Of a stretch of 64,000 nt of DNA, positions 33,163-42,400 are shown in pieces; positions within the stretch are counted from its first letter, which is position 1; every line of letters starts with the position of its first letter. Source of the stretch: Treponema sp. (GTDB lineage: Bacteria; Spirochaetota; Spirochaetia; Treponematales; Treponemataceae). The DNA lies in assembly GCA_017470605.1 (NCBI GenBank), contig JAFUYH010000031.1, positions 1 through 64,000 on the forward strand. Direction: 5' to 3'. The translations under genes and the position numbers were made by a program. The notes under the pieces are model-generated. The model ran no database searches and was not told the DNA's origin. It saw only the letters and a list, made by a program, of their open reading frames with translations.

Positions 33163-33820
33163 TTTCACCCGGCGCTAACAGTAGTACAATTTTTTCTTTT
33201 AGTGGTATAGAAAAAAATATTTCTCCAGATGAATTAAAAAAAAATTGCCGAATACTTTCGTTCAAAAATTAATCAAATGATTTCTCTTATTGATTATTTA
33301 ATAGACAATAACTTTATTTATTTTGAAAAAATGGCTGGTAATGCGCCCACTGATATAACAGAAATACAAATTGGAACACCAATTCCCAATTTAATATCTT
33401 CTACAATGCAAGAAAAACTTTATCAATGGAATAAGGGAAGTTTTTTTTCCCTTCGGTGATAATCTTCAAGAATTTATAGGCAATAATTATATTACCAGAG
33501 AAGAATTAATTTATAGAGAGGAACAGCGCAAATCAAAACATAACATGCTTATTTCTATTTTTTCCATGTCATTCGCATTTTTATCTGCCATTGGTGGGTT
33601 AGCATCTCCTATTGTCTCGTGTAAAATCCATAAAGATGAAATCAATCATAAAAATGAACAAATAAGTATGGAAATAAATGAGTTGGAATATTCTATAAAA
33701 GAAATTGAAAAAAATATTGATATATTAACAAATAATGACGCTTTGTTATACAATAAGATAAACAATCTCGATAAAGTATATCCTAATCAAGTAAATGTGG
33801 ATGTAAAAATAAAGGAATAA
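33159..33820 (+). pseudogene. Membrane/coiled-coil protein gene with two homopolymer frameshifts
   Basis: Three consecutive frames read as one protein: ISPGANSSTIFSFSGIEKNI, then IAEYFRSKINQMISLIDYLI, then FGDNLQEFIGNNYITREELI, then a membrane segment (ISIFSMSFAFLSAIGGLASP) and a coiled coil (QISMEINELEYSIKEIEKNI). The breaks fall at a run of nine A (33236-33244) and a run of eight T (33441-33448); removing one base from each restores one frame. The start may be the TTG at 33159. It is followed after 2 bases by the DUF6602 gene. Either the gene is inactivated, switches by slippage, or the assembly has two homopolymer errors. Confidence 0.72.
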
Positions 33821-33822
33821 TA

Positions 33823-35088
33823 ATGTTAAATACAGTATCCGACCTTCTCCAAGTGTTATTGGATAAAGAAAAAGAACTACTCAAAAATCAAGACATATCT
33901 CATCCTGGTATAATCGGTGAAATGTATGAAGGTTTGGCTAAGGATATCCTGAATAAAGCACTTTTTAAGGGGTTAAATCTATCCGTAAAAGACGGTTTCG
34001 TAAGAGATGCCGATGGTAATCTATCAAAACAAATAGACTGTATGATTGTAGAAGGCGACGGCAAACAAATCCCAAACACAGATCATTACATATACGATTT
34101 TGAAAATGTTGTAGCCATACTTGAATCCAAAAAAAATCTATTCTCAAAAGAAATTAGTGATGCTTATGATAATATTATAAGCTTTACAGAACGGTTTACA
34201 CCATCAGTAAAAATGAATGTTCAGTACAATGATTTAGTTCAACCATTTCAAGAAATCACAAAAAAAGCATTTCCATGCAATAAGGAAGAGTTGCAAAAAC
34301 TAGATGAAATATCTCAATTTATTTATCATCATCTGGTTATAATGTATGCGATGCCACTAAGAATAATCTTTGGTTATTATGGGTTCAAAACAGAAAATGC
34401 TTTACGAGATGGATATTATAAATATCTAACTCAGCATTTACAGGAAAAAGGTTATGGTCCAAATTCCATGCCTGATTTAATAATTTGTGATAATGCATCC
34501 ATAATAAAGATAAATCAACAGCCATTTCAAATTCAGTCATTAGATGACGGCTTTTTTACACTATTTACTACTGGTACCCGAAATCCTCTTTATTATCTTT
34601 TAATGATGTTATGGTATAAATTACAATTTAAATATAATTTATCTCCTCAAATATGGGATTTTGATTCTTATAGTACTGAACAGATGAAAATTTACATGGT
34701 TACAAAACTTACGAAAGGGAAAGTGAATGGTGTACCAACAACAGGCTGGGCATATAATTATATTCCAATGTCAGATGAAGAATTAGAAAATATTCCACAA
34801 GAAGAAGAATGGGCTCCTTTTTTAATTTCAAAAGAAGCATTTATTGTTGCTATGTTATTTAGACAAACTGATAGAATAGAAGACATTACAAATATTGGCA
34901 TTTCTATAGATAAATTTGATGATATTATAAGCGAACTCATAAAAACTAAACTGTTTATCATAGATGGTAAAAGCCTAATCTGTAATGCAAAATCATTAGT
35001 ACTGTTTGTGCACAATGAGAACAATTATATTTGCGATAATAATGATGGTGATTTAAATATCTGGCTTAGAAGACATCAGATTATGTGA
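33823..35088 (+). CDS. DUF6602-type nuclease-like protein, 421 aa
   Basis: The N-terminal 120 residues carry GIIGEMYEGLAKDIL, then LSKQIDCMIVEGDG, then ENVVAILESKKNL. Glu at about 33, Asp at about 71 and E-x-K at about 104 are in the order of a PD-(D/E)xK nuclease fold, matching DUF6602. The C-terminal 300 residues are unrecognised and contain repeated hydrophobic helices (YYLLMMLWYKLQF). Intact and complete. It directly follows the frameshifted membrane gene (2-base gap), which suggests a multi-protein defence system with a membrane or scaffold partner. Confidence 0.7.
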   Translation: MLNTVSDLLQVLLDKEKELLKNQDISHPGIIGEMYEGLAKDILNKALFKGLNLSVKDGFVRDADGNLSKQIDCMIVEGDGKQIPNTDHYIYDFENVVAILESKKNLFSKEISDAYDNIISFTERFTPSVKMNVQYNDLVQPFQEITKKAFPCNKEELQKLDEISQFIYHHLVIMYAMPLRIIFGYYGFKTENALRDGYYKYLTQHLQEKGYGPNSMPDLIICDNASIIKINQQPFQIQSLDDGFFTLFTTGTRNPLYYLLMMLWYKLQFKYNLSPQIWDFDSYSTEQMKIYMVTKLTKGKVNGVPTTGWAYNYIPMSDEELENIPQEEEWAPFLISKEAFIVAMLFRQTDRIEDITNIGISIDKFDDIISELIKTKLFIIDGKSLICNAKSLVLFVHNENNYICDNNDGDLNIWLRRHQIM

Positions 35089-35098
35089 GACCAAATTT

Positions 35099-35662
35099 TT
35101 AATTAATTGATTGGTATTTGTCGCCTATAAAATCAATAAAACTTTTACCTAAATCAGTAAGCTTAAATTTACCTGAATAACATTCAGTTAATGAAAGACA
35201 GACACAATAGTTTGAACAAAAATATTCCTCCTGTTTTTCACTATCATTTACTGGATATCCATTTATCACTTCTGCTTCACCTTTTTTATAAAGATTTAGA
35301 AGATAATAAAGAACCGATAAAGGCATATCAGAAAATAATTTTATAAAGTATAAATCATGAGAATTATCAGTTTTTTTATTTCTAACTACATTGTCTGTAA
35401 TTTTTCCCCAATTGGCCAATTTCTCTTCAAATATCTCATTTTCAGCTTTTTCAAACAAAATACTTACAATTCTTTGGATATCTTTATCATTTTTTATTAA
35501 TTCTAAATCTTCCGGAGAAGGATTCCAAAATTCTTTCCATTTTGTTAAATTAGATTCTTGATGAGGTAACAGTTTAACTACTTTCTTGCTTATATCATAA
35601 ATAAAGCTTGCACTAATTGAAGTTGCTAAGTTAAATAAAAAAGTTATAACTTCTTGATCCAT
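35099..35662 (-). CDS. Hypothetical protein, 187 aa
   Basis: I do not recognise this protein. Residues 5-24 are moderately hydrophobic (VITFLFNLATSISASFIYDI) and could anchor it to a membrane. The middle is helical and charged. The end (SGKFKLTDLGKSFIDFIGDK) looks like a winged-helix tail as found in small conflict proteins. The ATG follows TAGGAG. It is convergent with the DUF6602 gene (10-base gap) and upstream of manC by 11 bases in the same direction. Confidence 0.6.
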   Translation of the reverse strand: MDQEVITFLFNLATSISASFIYDISKKVVKLLPHQESNLTKWKEFWNPSPEDLELIKNDKDIQRIVSILFEKAENEIFEEKLANWGKITDNVVRNKKTDNSHDLYFIKLFSDMPLSVLYYLLNLYKKGEAEVINGYPVNDSEKQEEYFCSNYCVCLSLTECYSGKFKLTDLGKSFIDFIGDKYQSIN

Positions 35663-35673
35663 ATTTAAATCTC

Positions 35674-36753
35674 CTAAGCATTTTCTTTTGATTTGATTAT
35701 CTCCGCCACTTTCTTTACATCCTGAATTTTACCTTTAGCGGCAACTAGCAGGGCGTCGTCACTATCTACAATTACGATATTATCCAGACCGATTGTGGCA
35801 ATTGTTCGTTTTCCACCACGAATGTAAGAAGATGTTGTATCCAGAGCTATCACATCGTTGCCTTTTATCACGTTCAGATTACCATCTTTTTTACTGATGT
35901 CATAAAGAGCAGACCATGAACCAACATCATCCCAACCGGCATTAAGTTTTACAACTTTGCCCTTTGTGGTCTTTTCCATAACGGCGTAGTCGATGGAATC
36001 TCCTTTGATTTTTCCAAATGATTCTTTGTCCAGGCGGATAAAGTCAGTTTCTATAGTTGCTTTTTCAAATGCTTCAATAGAAAGAACAGCCATTTCTGGG
36101 CTGTAGATTTTTAGTTCATCAAGGAAAGTTGAAGCCTTAAATACAAACATTCCACTGTTCCATGCATATTCGCCGCTCGCAAGATACTCCTGTGCTTTTT
36201 CAAGACATGGCTTTTCTACAAACTTTTCGAGAACATAGACATCTTCGGTGTTTGAGCCTGTCGAAACCACTTTTTCTCCAGCCTTTACATAACCATAACC
36301 GGTTGCTGGAAATGTTGGTACAATACCAAAGGTAACGAGTGCGCCCTTTTCGGCATTTAGGGCTGCTGCTTTTACCGCCTTTTGGAAGGCAGGAACGTCA
36401 GCAATAACGTGGTCACTTGGAAGAACAACCACAACAGCGTCTTTATCTTGCTTCATGGCGGCACAGCAGGCAGCCGCAATTGCAGGTGCAGTATTTTTTG
36501 CCATTGGCTCCAGAAGAATTGTTGGCTTTGTTTCACTCACCTCGCCTATCTGCTGAGCAACCATAAAACGATGCCCCTCACCACAGGAAATAATAGGACT
36601 TCCAAGTTCGAGCCCCTTAAGACGCAACAAAGTTTCCTGAATCATAGTACGCTCACTAACGAGCGGCAAAAACTGTTTTGGATGGTCGCCCCAACTCAAA
36701 GGCCAGAGACGGGTGCCGGCACCACCGGAGAGGATGATTGGAATTAATGTCAT
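35674..36753 (-). CDS. manC: Mannose-1-phosphate guanylyltransferase, 359 aa
   Basis: The nucleotidyltransferase signature GGAGTRLWPLS followed by HPKQFLPLV is at residues 9-31, and VEKPCLEKAQEYLASGEYAWNSGMFVF is the conserved sugar-binding loop. Length is that of the short form without the C-terminal phosphomannose isomerase domain, so PMI must be encoded elsewhere. It makes GDP-mannose, the substrate of Gmd at 38298-39377 and then Fcl. A terminator after fcl (36772-36803) separates manC from the rest, so it may have its own promoter. Confidence 0.93.
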   Translation of the reverse strand: MTLIPIILSGGAGTRLWPLSWGDHPKQFLPLVSERTMIQETLLRLKGLELGSPIISCGEGHRFMVAQQIGEVSETKPTILLEPMAKNTAPAIAAACCAAMKQDKDAVVVVLPSDHVIADVPAFQKAVKAAALNAEKGALVTFGIVPTFPATGYGYVKAGEKVVSTGSNTEDVYVLEKFVEKPCLEKAQEYLASGEYAWNSGMFVFKASTFLDELKIYSPEMAVLSIEAFEKATIETDFIRLDKESFGKIKGDSIDYAVMEKTTKGKVVKLNAGWDDVGSWSALYDISKKDGNLNVIKGNDVIALDTTSSYIRGGKRTIATIGLDNIVIVDSDDALLVAAKGKIQDVKKVAEIIKSKENA

Positions 36754-36771
36754 GGATTTACCTCAAAAGAG

Positions 36772-36803
36772 AAAAATAAAAACAGCCCTCGGAATGAAGG
36801 CTG
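36772..36803 (-). terminator. Terminator between fcl and manC
   Basis: On the minus strand CAGCC / GGCTG with a short loop is followed by TTTTTATTTTT, 36 bases after the fcl stop. A short stem but a long T-run, likely a partial or full stop. Confidence 0.6.
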
Positions 36804-36839
36804 CTTAAAAAAGAAAAGAATTTATTGTTTTATATGATT

Positions 36840-37817
36840 TTACTTTCTTACATCCCCATGCAAGAAATCGTTGTAAGCAATTTCTACCCCATGGCGAACA
36901 TCAACTTTAGCATTCCAGCCAAGAGCATTCAGACGAGTTACATCACAAAGTTTACGCGGTGTACCATTTGGTTTTGATGGATCCCATTCCATTTTACACT
37001 TACGTCCATCTTTACGAACATCTGCATAAACAACATCTTCTATAGTTTCTGCAAGTTCTTTTATTGTGCATTCCTTACCGGTTCCTACATTTACAAAGTC
37101 ACCAGTTGGAGTTCGCAAATCAGAAGCATCTTTGTTTTCCATAAGATAAACAACTGCCTCTGCAAGGTCGCCAGCATAAAGAAATTCACGTAGTGGAGAT
37201 CCATCACCCCAAAGATGAACCACATCTTCACCACTAGCTTTTGCTTCATGGAATTTACGAATCATTGCAGGAAATACATGGCTTCCTTGAAGTTCGTAGT
37301 TATCACCAAAACCATAAAGATTTGTTGGCATAACACTCAAGAAGTTTGTTCCAAACTGCTTGTTATATGCTGTACAAAGTTTGATTACACTGATTTTTGC
37401 AAGAGCATAAGCATCATTTGTTGGCTCAAGAGGGCCTGTCAAAAGTGACTCTTCCTTAATTGGCTGTTCCGCCATCTTAGGATAAATACATGTTGAACCA
37501 AGATTCATCAGTTTCTTTACACCATTCACTCGGGCAGCCTCTACGACATTAAAACCGATTACCATATTCTGATAGATAAAATCTGCAGGATAAGTTGAGT
37601 TAGCTCCGATTCCACCGACATGAGCTGCCGCCAGAAAAACATATTCCGGTTTTTCAGTAGCAAAAAAATCATTCACAGCAGCCTGATTAAGCAAATCAAG
37701 TTCTTTATGTGTACGAGTAATAATGTTTGAATAGCCTTTTTCTTTTAGACAACGTACGATAGCCCCACCAACAAGACCACGGTGTCCTGCTACATAGATT
37801 TTTGAAGATTTATTCAT
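36840..37817 (-). CDS. fcl: GDP-L-fucose synthase, 325 aa
   Basis: The N-terminus has the NAD(P) site YVAGHRGLVGGAIVRCL, followed by the diagnostic HVGGIGANSTYPADF segment and the catalytic YALAK (Y-x3-K). The final LGWNAKVDVRHGVEIAYNDF matches the family end. It converts GDP-4-keto-6-deoxymannose from Gmd to GDP-L-fucose. The hicBA genes separate it from gmd. Confidence 0.94.
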   Translation of the reverse strand: MNKSSKIYVAGHRGLVGGAIVRCLKEKGYSNIITRTHKELDLLNQAAVNDFFATEKPEYVFLAAAHVGGIGANSTYPADFIYQNMVIGFNVVEAARVNGVKKLMNLGSTCIYPKMAEQPIKEESLLTGPLEPTNDAYALAKISVIKLCTAYNKQFGTNFLSVMPTNLYGFGDNYELQGSHVFPAMIRKFHEAKASGEDVVHLWGDGSPLREFLYAGDLAEAVVYLMENKDASDLRTPTGDFVNVGTGKECTIKELAETIEDVVYADVRKDGRKCKMEWDPSKPNGTPRKLCDVTRLNALGWNAKVDVRHGVEIAYNDFLHGDVRK

Positions 37818-37829
37818 ATTCTTTCTCCA

Positions 37830-38045
37830 TCAAAAGCCAAATAAAGATTTATCTAATTTTGATGCTCTGATAATTGAGTATATTGTACCTATTGGAATTT
37901 GATTATTCCCATGACAAGGAACAATAGTTGTTGCCCCAGACTGAGGATTATGCCATTTTTGATGAGAACCTTTCTGTCCTATTTGTATAAAGCCATTATC
38001 TTTCAAGACAGAAATTATTTGCTTTGATGATAATCGTACTGGCAT
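37830..38045 (-). CDS. hicA: HicA mRNA-interferase toxin, 71 aa
   Basis: The protein reads LSSKQIISVLKDNGFIQIGQ then KGSHQKWHNPQSGATTIVPC and HGNNQIPIGTIYSIIRASKL, the whole HicA dsRBD-like toxin with its catalytic His (GSHQKW) and the final HGNxxIPxGT motif. It starts 1 base downstream of hicB. The pair is inserted between fcl and gmd in the same direction. Confidence 0.93.
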   Translation of the reverse strand: MPVRLSSKQIISVLKDNGFIQIGQKGSHQKWHNPQSGATTIVPCHGNNQIPIGTIYSIIRASKLDKSLFGF

Positions 38046-38246
38046 TTATACGACCATTTGTAATACTTTTGATTTTTCAGGAACAAGGAAGTCAGAAGGT
38101 TCAAAAAACAATTCAGCAGCTTCCCTAAAATTTTCAGAAGCTTCTTCTTGAGTCGCACCGCAAGAATTGATACCTGGCAATTCTGGACAATAGGCAGCCC
38201 AAGAATTAACTACATCATCATATTCCAACACAACACGCAAAGTCAT
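38046..38246 (-). CDS. hicB: HicB antitoxin, 66 aa
   Basis: I choose the ATG at 38246, directly after CAGGAGGTTCAAAT; a longer frame to 38294 lacks such a site. The product MTLRVVLEYDDVVNSWAAYC then PELPGINSCGATQEEASENF is the RNase-H-like HicB core. It lacks the C-terminal HTH of longer HicB proteins, though a short helix remains. It neutralises HicA encoded immediately downstream. Confidence 0.92.
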   Translation of the reverse strand: MTLRVVLEYDDVVNSWAAYCPELPGINSCGATQEEASENFREAAELFFEPSDFLVPEKSKVLQMVV

Positions 38247-38297
38247 ATTTGAACCTCCTGATAATAATATAGCACCTAAAAAATCAAAAGGCAATCT

Positions 38298-39377
38298 TTA
38301 TCTCTGATGTAAAGTTTTTTCTGCCTTTACATATTCCATATCATGTTTCATCATGATTTTTACAAGTTCAGGGAAGGTTGTTTTTGTTGGATTCCATCCA
38401 AGAACCGATTTTGCTTTTGTTGGGTCACCAAGAAGAGTTTCAACTTCTGCAGGGCGGAAATATTTAGGATCTACTTCAATAAGAACTTCTCCAGTTGCTT
38501 TGTTGTATCCTTTTTCATTTACACCTTCACCTTTGAATTCAATTTCAATTCCAGCTTCACGGAAAGCATACTGACAGAATTCACGTACTGAATGCTGTTC
38601 CCCTGTCGCAACTACAAAGTCATCCGGCTTATCCTGCTGCAAAATCAACCACATACATTCAACATAGTCTTTTGCATATCCCCAGTCACGAAGCGCATTT
38701 AAGTTTCCAAGATAAAGTTTTTTCTGCAAGCCCTGTGCAATACGAGATGCTGCAAGCGTAATCTTACGAGTAACAAAAGTTTCACCACGGCGTTCTGATT
38801 CATGATTAAACAAGATGCCGTTTGAACAGAACATACCGTAAGACTCACGATAGTTCTTCATAATCCAGAAACCATACATTTTAGCAACGGCATATGGGGA
38901 ACGAGGATAGAAAGGAGTTGTTTCCTTCTGTGGAACTTCCTGAACAAGTCCAAAAAGTTCAGATGTAGAAGCCTGATAAATGCGACAGGTCTTTTCCATA
39001 CCCAGAAAGTGAACAGCCTCAAGGATACGAAGAACACCAGTTGCATCGCAGTCAGCAGTATATTCAGGAACTTCAAAAGAAACCTGTACATGACTCTGTG
39101 CACCAAGATTATAAATTTCTATAGGTTTAATTTCTCGAATTAGACGAATAAGACTTTCTGAATCAGTAAGGTCTCCATAATGAAGATAAATCTTACGATT
39201 CTTGTGCATATCTTCAATTGCATCATCAAGATAAAGATGTTCTATACGACCAGTATTGAATGATGATGAACGACGGATAATACCATGAACTTCATAGCCT
39301 TTTTCTAGCAAAAACTCTGCAAGAAAAGAACCGTCTTGTCCTGTTATTCCTGTAATAAGGGCAATTTTATTTTCCAT
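38298..39377 (-). CDS. gmd: GDP-mannose 4,6-dehydratase, 359 aa
   Basis: The N-terminus has [20 protein letters not shown] (nucleotide site), then [17 protein letters not shown]. The middle shows [20 protein letters not shown] and the catalytic YAVAK. The end has [20 protein letters not shown], all diagnostic of Gmd. It makes GDP-4-keto-6-deoxymannose for Fcl. Start at the ATG after AGGAGTTTTTCC-like purine signal. Upstream of hicBA in transcription order. Confidence 0.95.
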   Translation of the reverse strand: MENKIALITGITGQDGSFLAEFLLEKGYEVHGIIRRSSSFNTGRIEHLYLDDAIEDMHKNRKIYLHYGDLTDSESLIRLIREIKPIEIYNLGAQSHVQVSFEVPEYTADCDATGVLRILEAVHFLGMEKTCRIYQASTSELFGLVQEVPQKETTPFYPRSPYAVAKMYGFWIMKNYRESYGMFCSNGILFNHESERRGETFVTRKITLAASRIAQGLQKKLYLGNLNALRDWGYAKDYVECMWLILQQDKPDDFVVATGEQHSVREFCQYAFREAGIEIEFKGEGVNEKGYNKATGEVLIEVDPKYFRPAEVETLLGDPTKAKSVLGWNPTKTTFPELVKIMMKHDMEYVKAEKTLHQR

Positions 39378-39423
39378 AGGAAAAACTCCTTGTATTTATA
39401 TATTTGTTTATTCTTTAATTATT

Positions 39424-40959
39424 TTACAAATTTTTAATTTCTGAATCCATCCATTCTAATTGAATAAAAAACGAATTTTTCATATCCTTAATAAGTTGTT
39501 CATAAGTTTTTGTTTCATAATTATTTACAGGATTCCAGTCTGTCCACATCGTTTCATTCCTTTCAGCTGCTCGATGAATTAACTCATATTGTTCCTCAAT
39601 AAAAAGTGGAATTCTTTCTTCCCAAATGGGTTTATATTCTAACCACTTTTCCTTTACTTTATTTACAAAACTTGGATCCTTAAATAATTGCGCATAATAA
39701 AACGAAGGTTTCGCAAAAAACCTTTTTGTTCCCCTTATACCAAAAGTCCATGCATCTAAATCCCAAGGAGGACCAAAATAAAGTTTATTATCACCTCGTT
39801 TCTTATATATATACAAATTCTTGCTTCTCGCAGCTTCTTCGTTTAATGCTATTTCTTCTACAAACCACCAATTTATAATGGAATCTAGATCTAAATATTG
39901 TTCATAATCATGTGCTTCTAGGTTATTATCACTATAAAGTAAACTTTCTACATTATTAATATGAGATTGTATGTATAAAAACTGCTCATTTGGAACATTT
40001 TCTTCAGGTTCTTTCAATATCCAATATAATTTTGAAAGAGTGGGATACCAGGGTGTAGTAGTAGTTTTATTAAAATAATCAGTTACAAAGGAATAATTTT
40101 CTACTGGATTTTTATCTAAAGAAGTATTATCTATCTCTAACAAATATCCTCCAGTAATTTTATCTTTATCTAAATCTTTTTCTTTTAATTTATCTATATT
40201 AATCTTTTCTTTTTCAATATCAATTTTTTCACATAAATAATACAATCCTTTATGTTCACCATTTAATATCAATTCAACAAATTGTCCAGATTGTACCCAC
40301 TCATAATCAGTTAAACGAGCTATTTCAAAAGCCGTTGCATTATGTAGTTGCGTTCTATCATAATAAGCATTTGCAAGTAAAACCCATTTTTTGCTACTTT
40401 TCATACCAAGAATACTTTGCTTTTCATCGAATTTTATATTATATGGTTTCTTTTCTTGAAGCCATGTTGAATTACCCCTTCCTTTTATTCCAGCTTTTCC
40501 CAATTCTTGTTTTCCATTAAATGTAATAAGGTTTACATCGCAATCTTCCACTCTGATTTCTTTACTCATAATAGGTTGCCCATCAGGAGTATTTATCATT
40601 AATATTGGTAAATCATAAATGATAATTTTTTTCTTTTCTGGATTAATACTTACGAATGGATCTTCAACTTCAACAGGGACACAAAAATTTGAGTAATCAG
40701 CACAATCGTAACATTTTTCATTACCATGTGTATCAATAATTATTGATTGCATATTAGATAAATCTTCATCATTTGATACAGAAAAATGGAAACCTGATTT
40801 ATTTATAAAAAAAGGAGTATATTCTTTTCCACTTGATGTTCGTAATTTTATGGTTGCATTTTCTGTTGAAGTTTCATATTCCTCTGAGTTTGAATTGTTA
40901 CAAGAAATAAAAACTAAAAATATACAGAAAAATAAAAAAATGCAAACCTTATTCTTCAT
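39424..40959 (-). CDS. CotH-kinase-like secreted lipoprotein, 511 aa
   Basis: A lipoprotein signal peptide ends in LVFISCNNS (lipobox with Cys near residue 20). The body has the CotH pattern: GIKGRGNSTWLQEKKPYNIK, LANAYYDRTQLHNATAFEIA, GEHKGLYYLCEKIDI, GGYLLEIDN, INWWFVEEIALNEEAARSKN and FGPPWDLDAWTFG. CotH-like proteins are atypical kinases of extracellular proteins. The position inside a polysaccharide locus is unusual and may mean it phosphorylates or decorates a surface polymer or protein. It overlaps the next glycosyltransferase by 11 bases. Confidence 0.85.
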   Translation of the reverse strand: MKNKVCIFLFFCIFLVFISCNNSNSEEYETSTENATIKLRTSSGKEYTPFFINKSGFHFSVSNDEDLSNMQSIIIDTHGNEKCYDCADYSNFCVPVEVEDPFVSINPEKKKIIIYDLPILMINTPDGQPIMSKEIRVEDCDVNLITFNGKQELGKAGIKGRGNSTWLQEKKPYNIKFDEKQSILGMKSSKKWVLLANAYYDRTQLHNATAFEIARLTDYEWVQSGQFVELILNGEHKGLYYLCEKIDIEKEKINIDKLKEKDLDKDKITGGYLLEIDNTSLDKNPVENYSFVTDYFNKTTTTPWYPTLSKLYWILKEPEENVPNEQFLYIQSHINNVESLLYSDNNLEAHDYEQYLDLDSIINWWFVEEIALNEEAARSKNLYIYKKRGDNKLYFGPPWDLDAWTFGIRGTKRFFAKPSFYYAQLFKDPSFVNKVKEKWLEYKPIWEERIPLFIEEQYELIHRAAERNETMWTDWNPVNNYETKTYEQLIKDMKNSFFIQLEWMDSEIKNL

Positions 40960-41800
40960 TTATATCCTCTCTATTAAATTCTTTAATCTCGTTGAGAATT
41001 TGTTTGTTCATTAATCTTCTTTCATTATCAAAGAACCAACCAAATTTATTAAAATATTTTATTGCACTTTTTATATGAATCCGAAGCATTTTCCAATTTT
41101 TATAACTTTCCTTTGCATGATTATGTACAATTGTAACTTTCGGATAATATATTGTCTTTGCTACGCGATGTATTCTACGTATAAGATCAAAATCTTCACA
41201 ATACATAAAATACCCCTCATCAAAGAAAAGATTATTGTTCTTAAGAGTAGAAAGTCGCAATAACATAAAACAACCACTCAAACAAGGCGGATTCATTATC
41301 TTATTATAGCCAGAATTACGGAGTTCATAACGATTATTTATTTGTGTAATCAATTTTGTTCTTGGAAAAAATCGACGAAAAATTAAATCAAAAGGAGTTG
41401 GAAGGAGCTTACATAAATATTGAAGTTCACCATCAGGATAAATAACCTTTGGGAGAATATAGCTTACATCCCTATTTAATTCCATAAAGGAAACTAATTC
41501 TGACAATACTTCTTTTCCAAAATAGATATCAGGATTAAGAACAATATGATAATCACTTCCTATTTCAATGGCAGAATGAAGAGCGATATTATGACTTGAT
41601 CCATATCCAGTATTTTCATGCGGAAGATATTCAATTATTTCATTTATTTGAGATTCTTTGAATAGTTTTTTATTCTCATCAGAAGGACAGTTATCTATAA
41701 TATATAGTTTATCTAAACAATTTGCTTCAGCTATTGAGTTAATTATCATATTAATTTGAGATATAGATGTTTTATAAATCACAATACTTGCTGTTAACAT
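40949..41800 (-). CDS. Family-2 glycosyltransferase (rhamnosyltransferase-like), 283 aa
   Basis: The GT-A start MLTASIVIYKTSISQINMII is followed by YIIDNCPSDE, the metal-binding HIVLNPDIYFG (D-x-D analogue) and GYFMYCEDFDLIRRIHRVAK, the E-D-x-D acceptor motif of WbbL-type enzymes. Adds one sugar to the polysaccharide repeat at the inner membrane. It overlaps the CotH-like gene by 11 bases. Confidence 0.83.
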   Translation of the reverse strand: MLTASIVIYKTSISQINMIINSIAEANCLDKLYIIDNCPSDENKKLFKESQINEIIEYLPHENTGYGSSHNIALHSAIEIGSDYHIVLNPDIYFGKEVLSELVSFMELNRDVSYILPKVIYPDGELQYLCKLLPTPFDLIFRRFFPRTKLITQINNRYELRNSGYNKIMNPPCLSGCFMLLRLSTLKNNNLFFDEGYFMYCEDFDLIRRIHRVAKTIYYPKVTIVHNHAKESYKNWKMLRIHIKSAIKYFNKFGWFFDNERRLMNKQILNEIKEFNREDINEE

Positions 41801-41818
41801 AATTATTCAAAAAAAAAA

Positions 41819-42400
41819 TTAGATTTTTTCCCATTTCTTTGCTGAAAAGTTATATTGTTTTATTACTTTTGCAGGATTCCCTACCGCAATAGAGTTTGGA
41901 GGTATATCTTTTGTTACGACGCTGTTTGCCCCAATTATGCTGTTTGCGCCGATAGTTACACCAGGAAGAATAGAACATAATTCTCCAATCCAAACATTAT
42001 TACAAATTTCAACGGGAGCACTAAAGAGTTTCCTATTTTTGGCAATTTCGTTCGGATTTGAATCTTCTGCATCACCATTATAGGAGCCATGATTTAAATC
42101 ACTTATAAATACCTTACTAGCAATAAGTACATTATCACCAATTTTTACTTTTTCCAAAGCAGCAATGTGTACATAATCGTTAATTTGAACATTTTCACCA
42201 AAACTTAATGCTTTTATCCCATTTTCTGAAAATGATTCTATTCGGCATCCATAACCAGTTGTTAGCTTATTTCCAAAATCAATTCCGTTTTTATTTCGTA
42301 TATCAATAGGTAAACGCAGTAATCGTGCAGAAGGAATTTCTATTTTTGTATATAAAAAACATCGAGAAAGATATAAAATTTCTTTTAAAGTTCTTTTCAT
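41819..42400 (-). CDS. Left-handed beta-helix acyltransferase, 193 aa
   Basis: Hexapeptide repeats dominate (VKIGDNVLIASKVFIS, then VTIGANSIIGANSVVTKDIP), followed by the family end SIAVGNPAKVIKQYN. This is a xenobiotic/WbbJ-type O-acetyltransferase that probably acetylates a sugar of the polymer. It starts 1 base before the stop of the upstream glycosyltransferase region and is clearly part of the operon. Confidence 0.85.
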   Translation of the reverse strand: MKRTLKEILYLSRCFLYTKIEIPSARLLRLPIDIRNKNGIDFGNKLTTGYGCRIESFSENGIKALSFGENVQINDYVHIAALEKVKIGDNVLIASKVFISDLNHGSYNGDAEDSNPNEIAKNRKLFSAPVEICNNVWIGELCSILPGVTIGANSIIGANSVVTKDIPPNSIAVGNPAKVIKQYNFSAKKWEKI

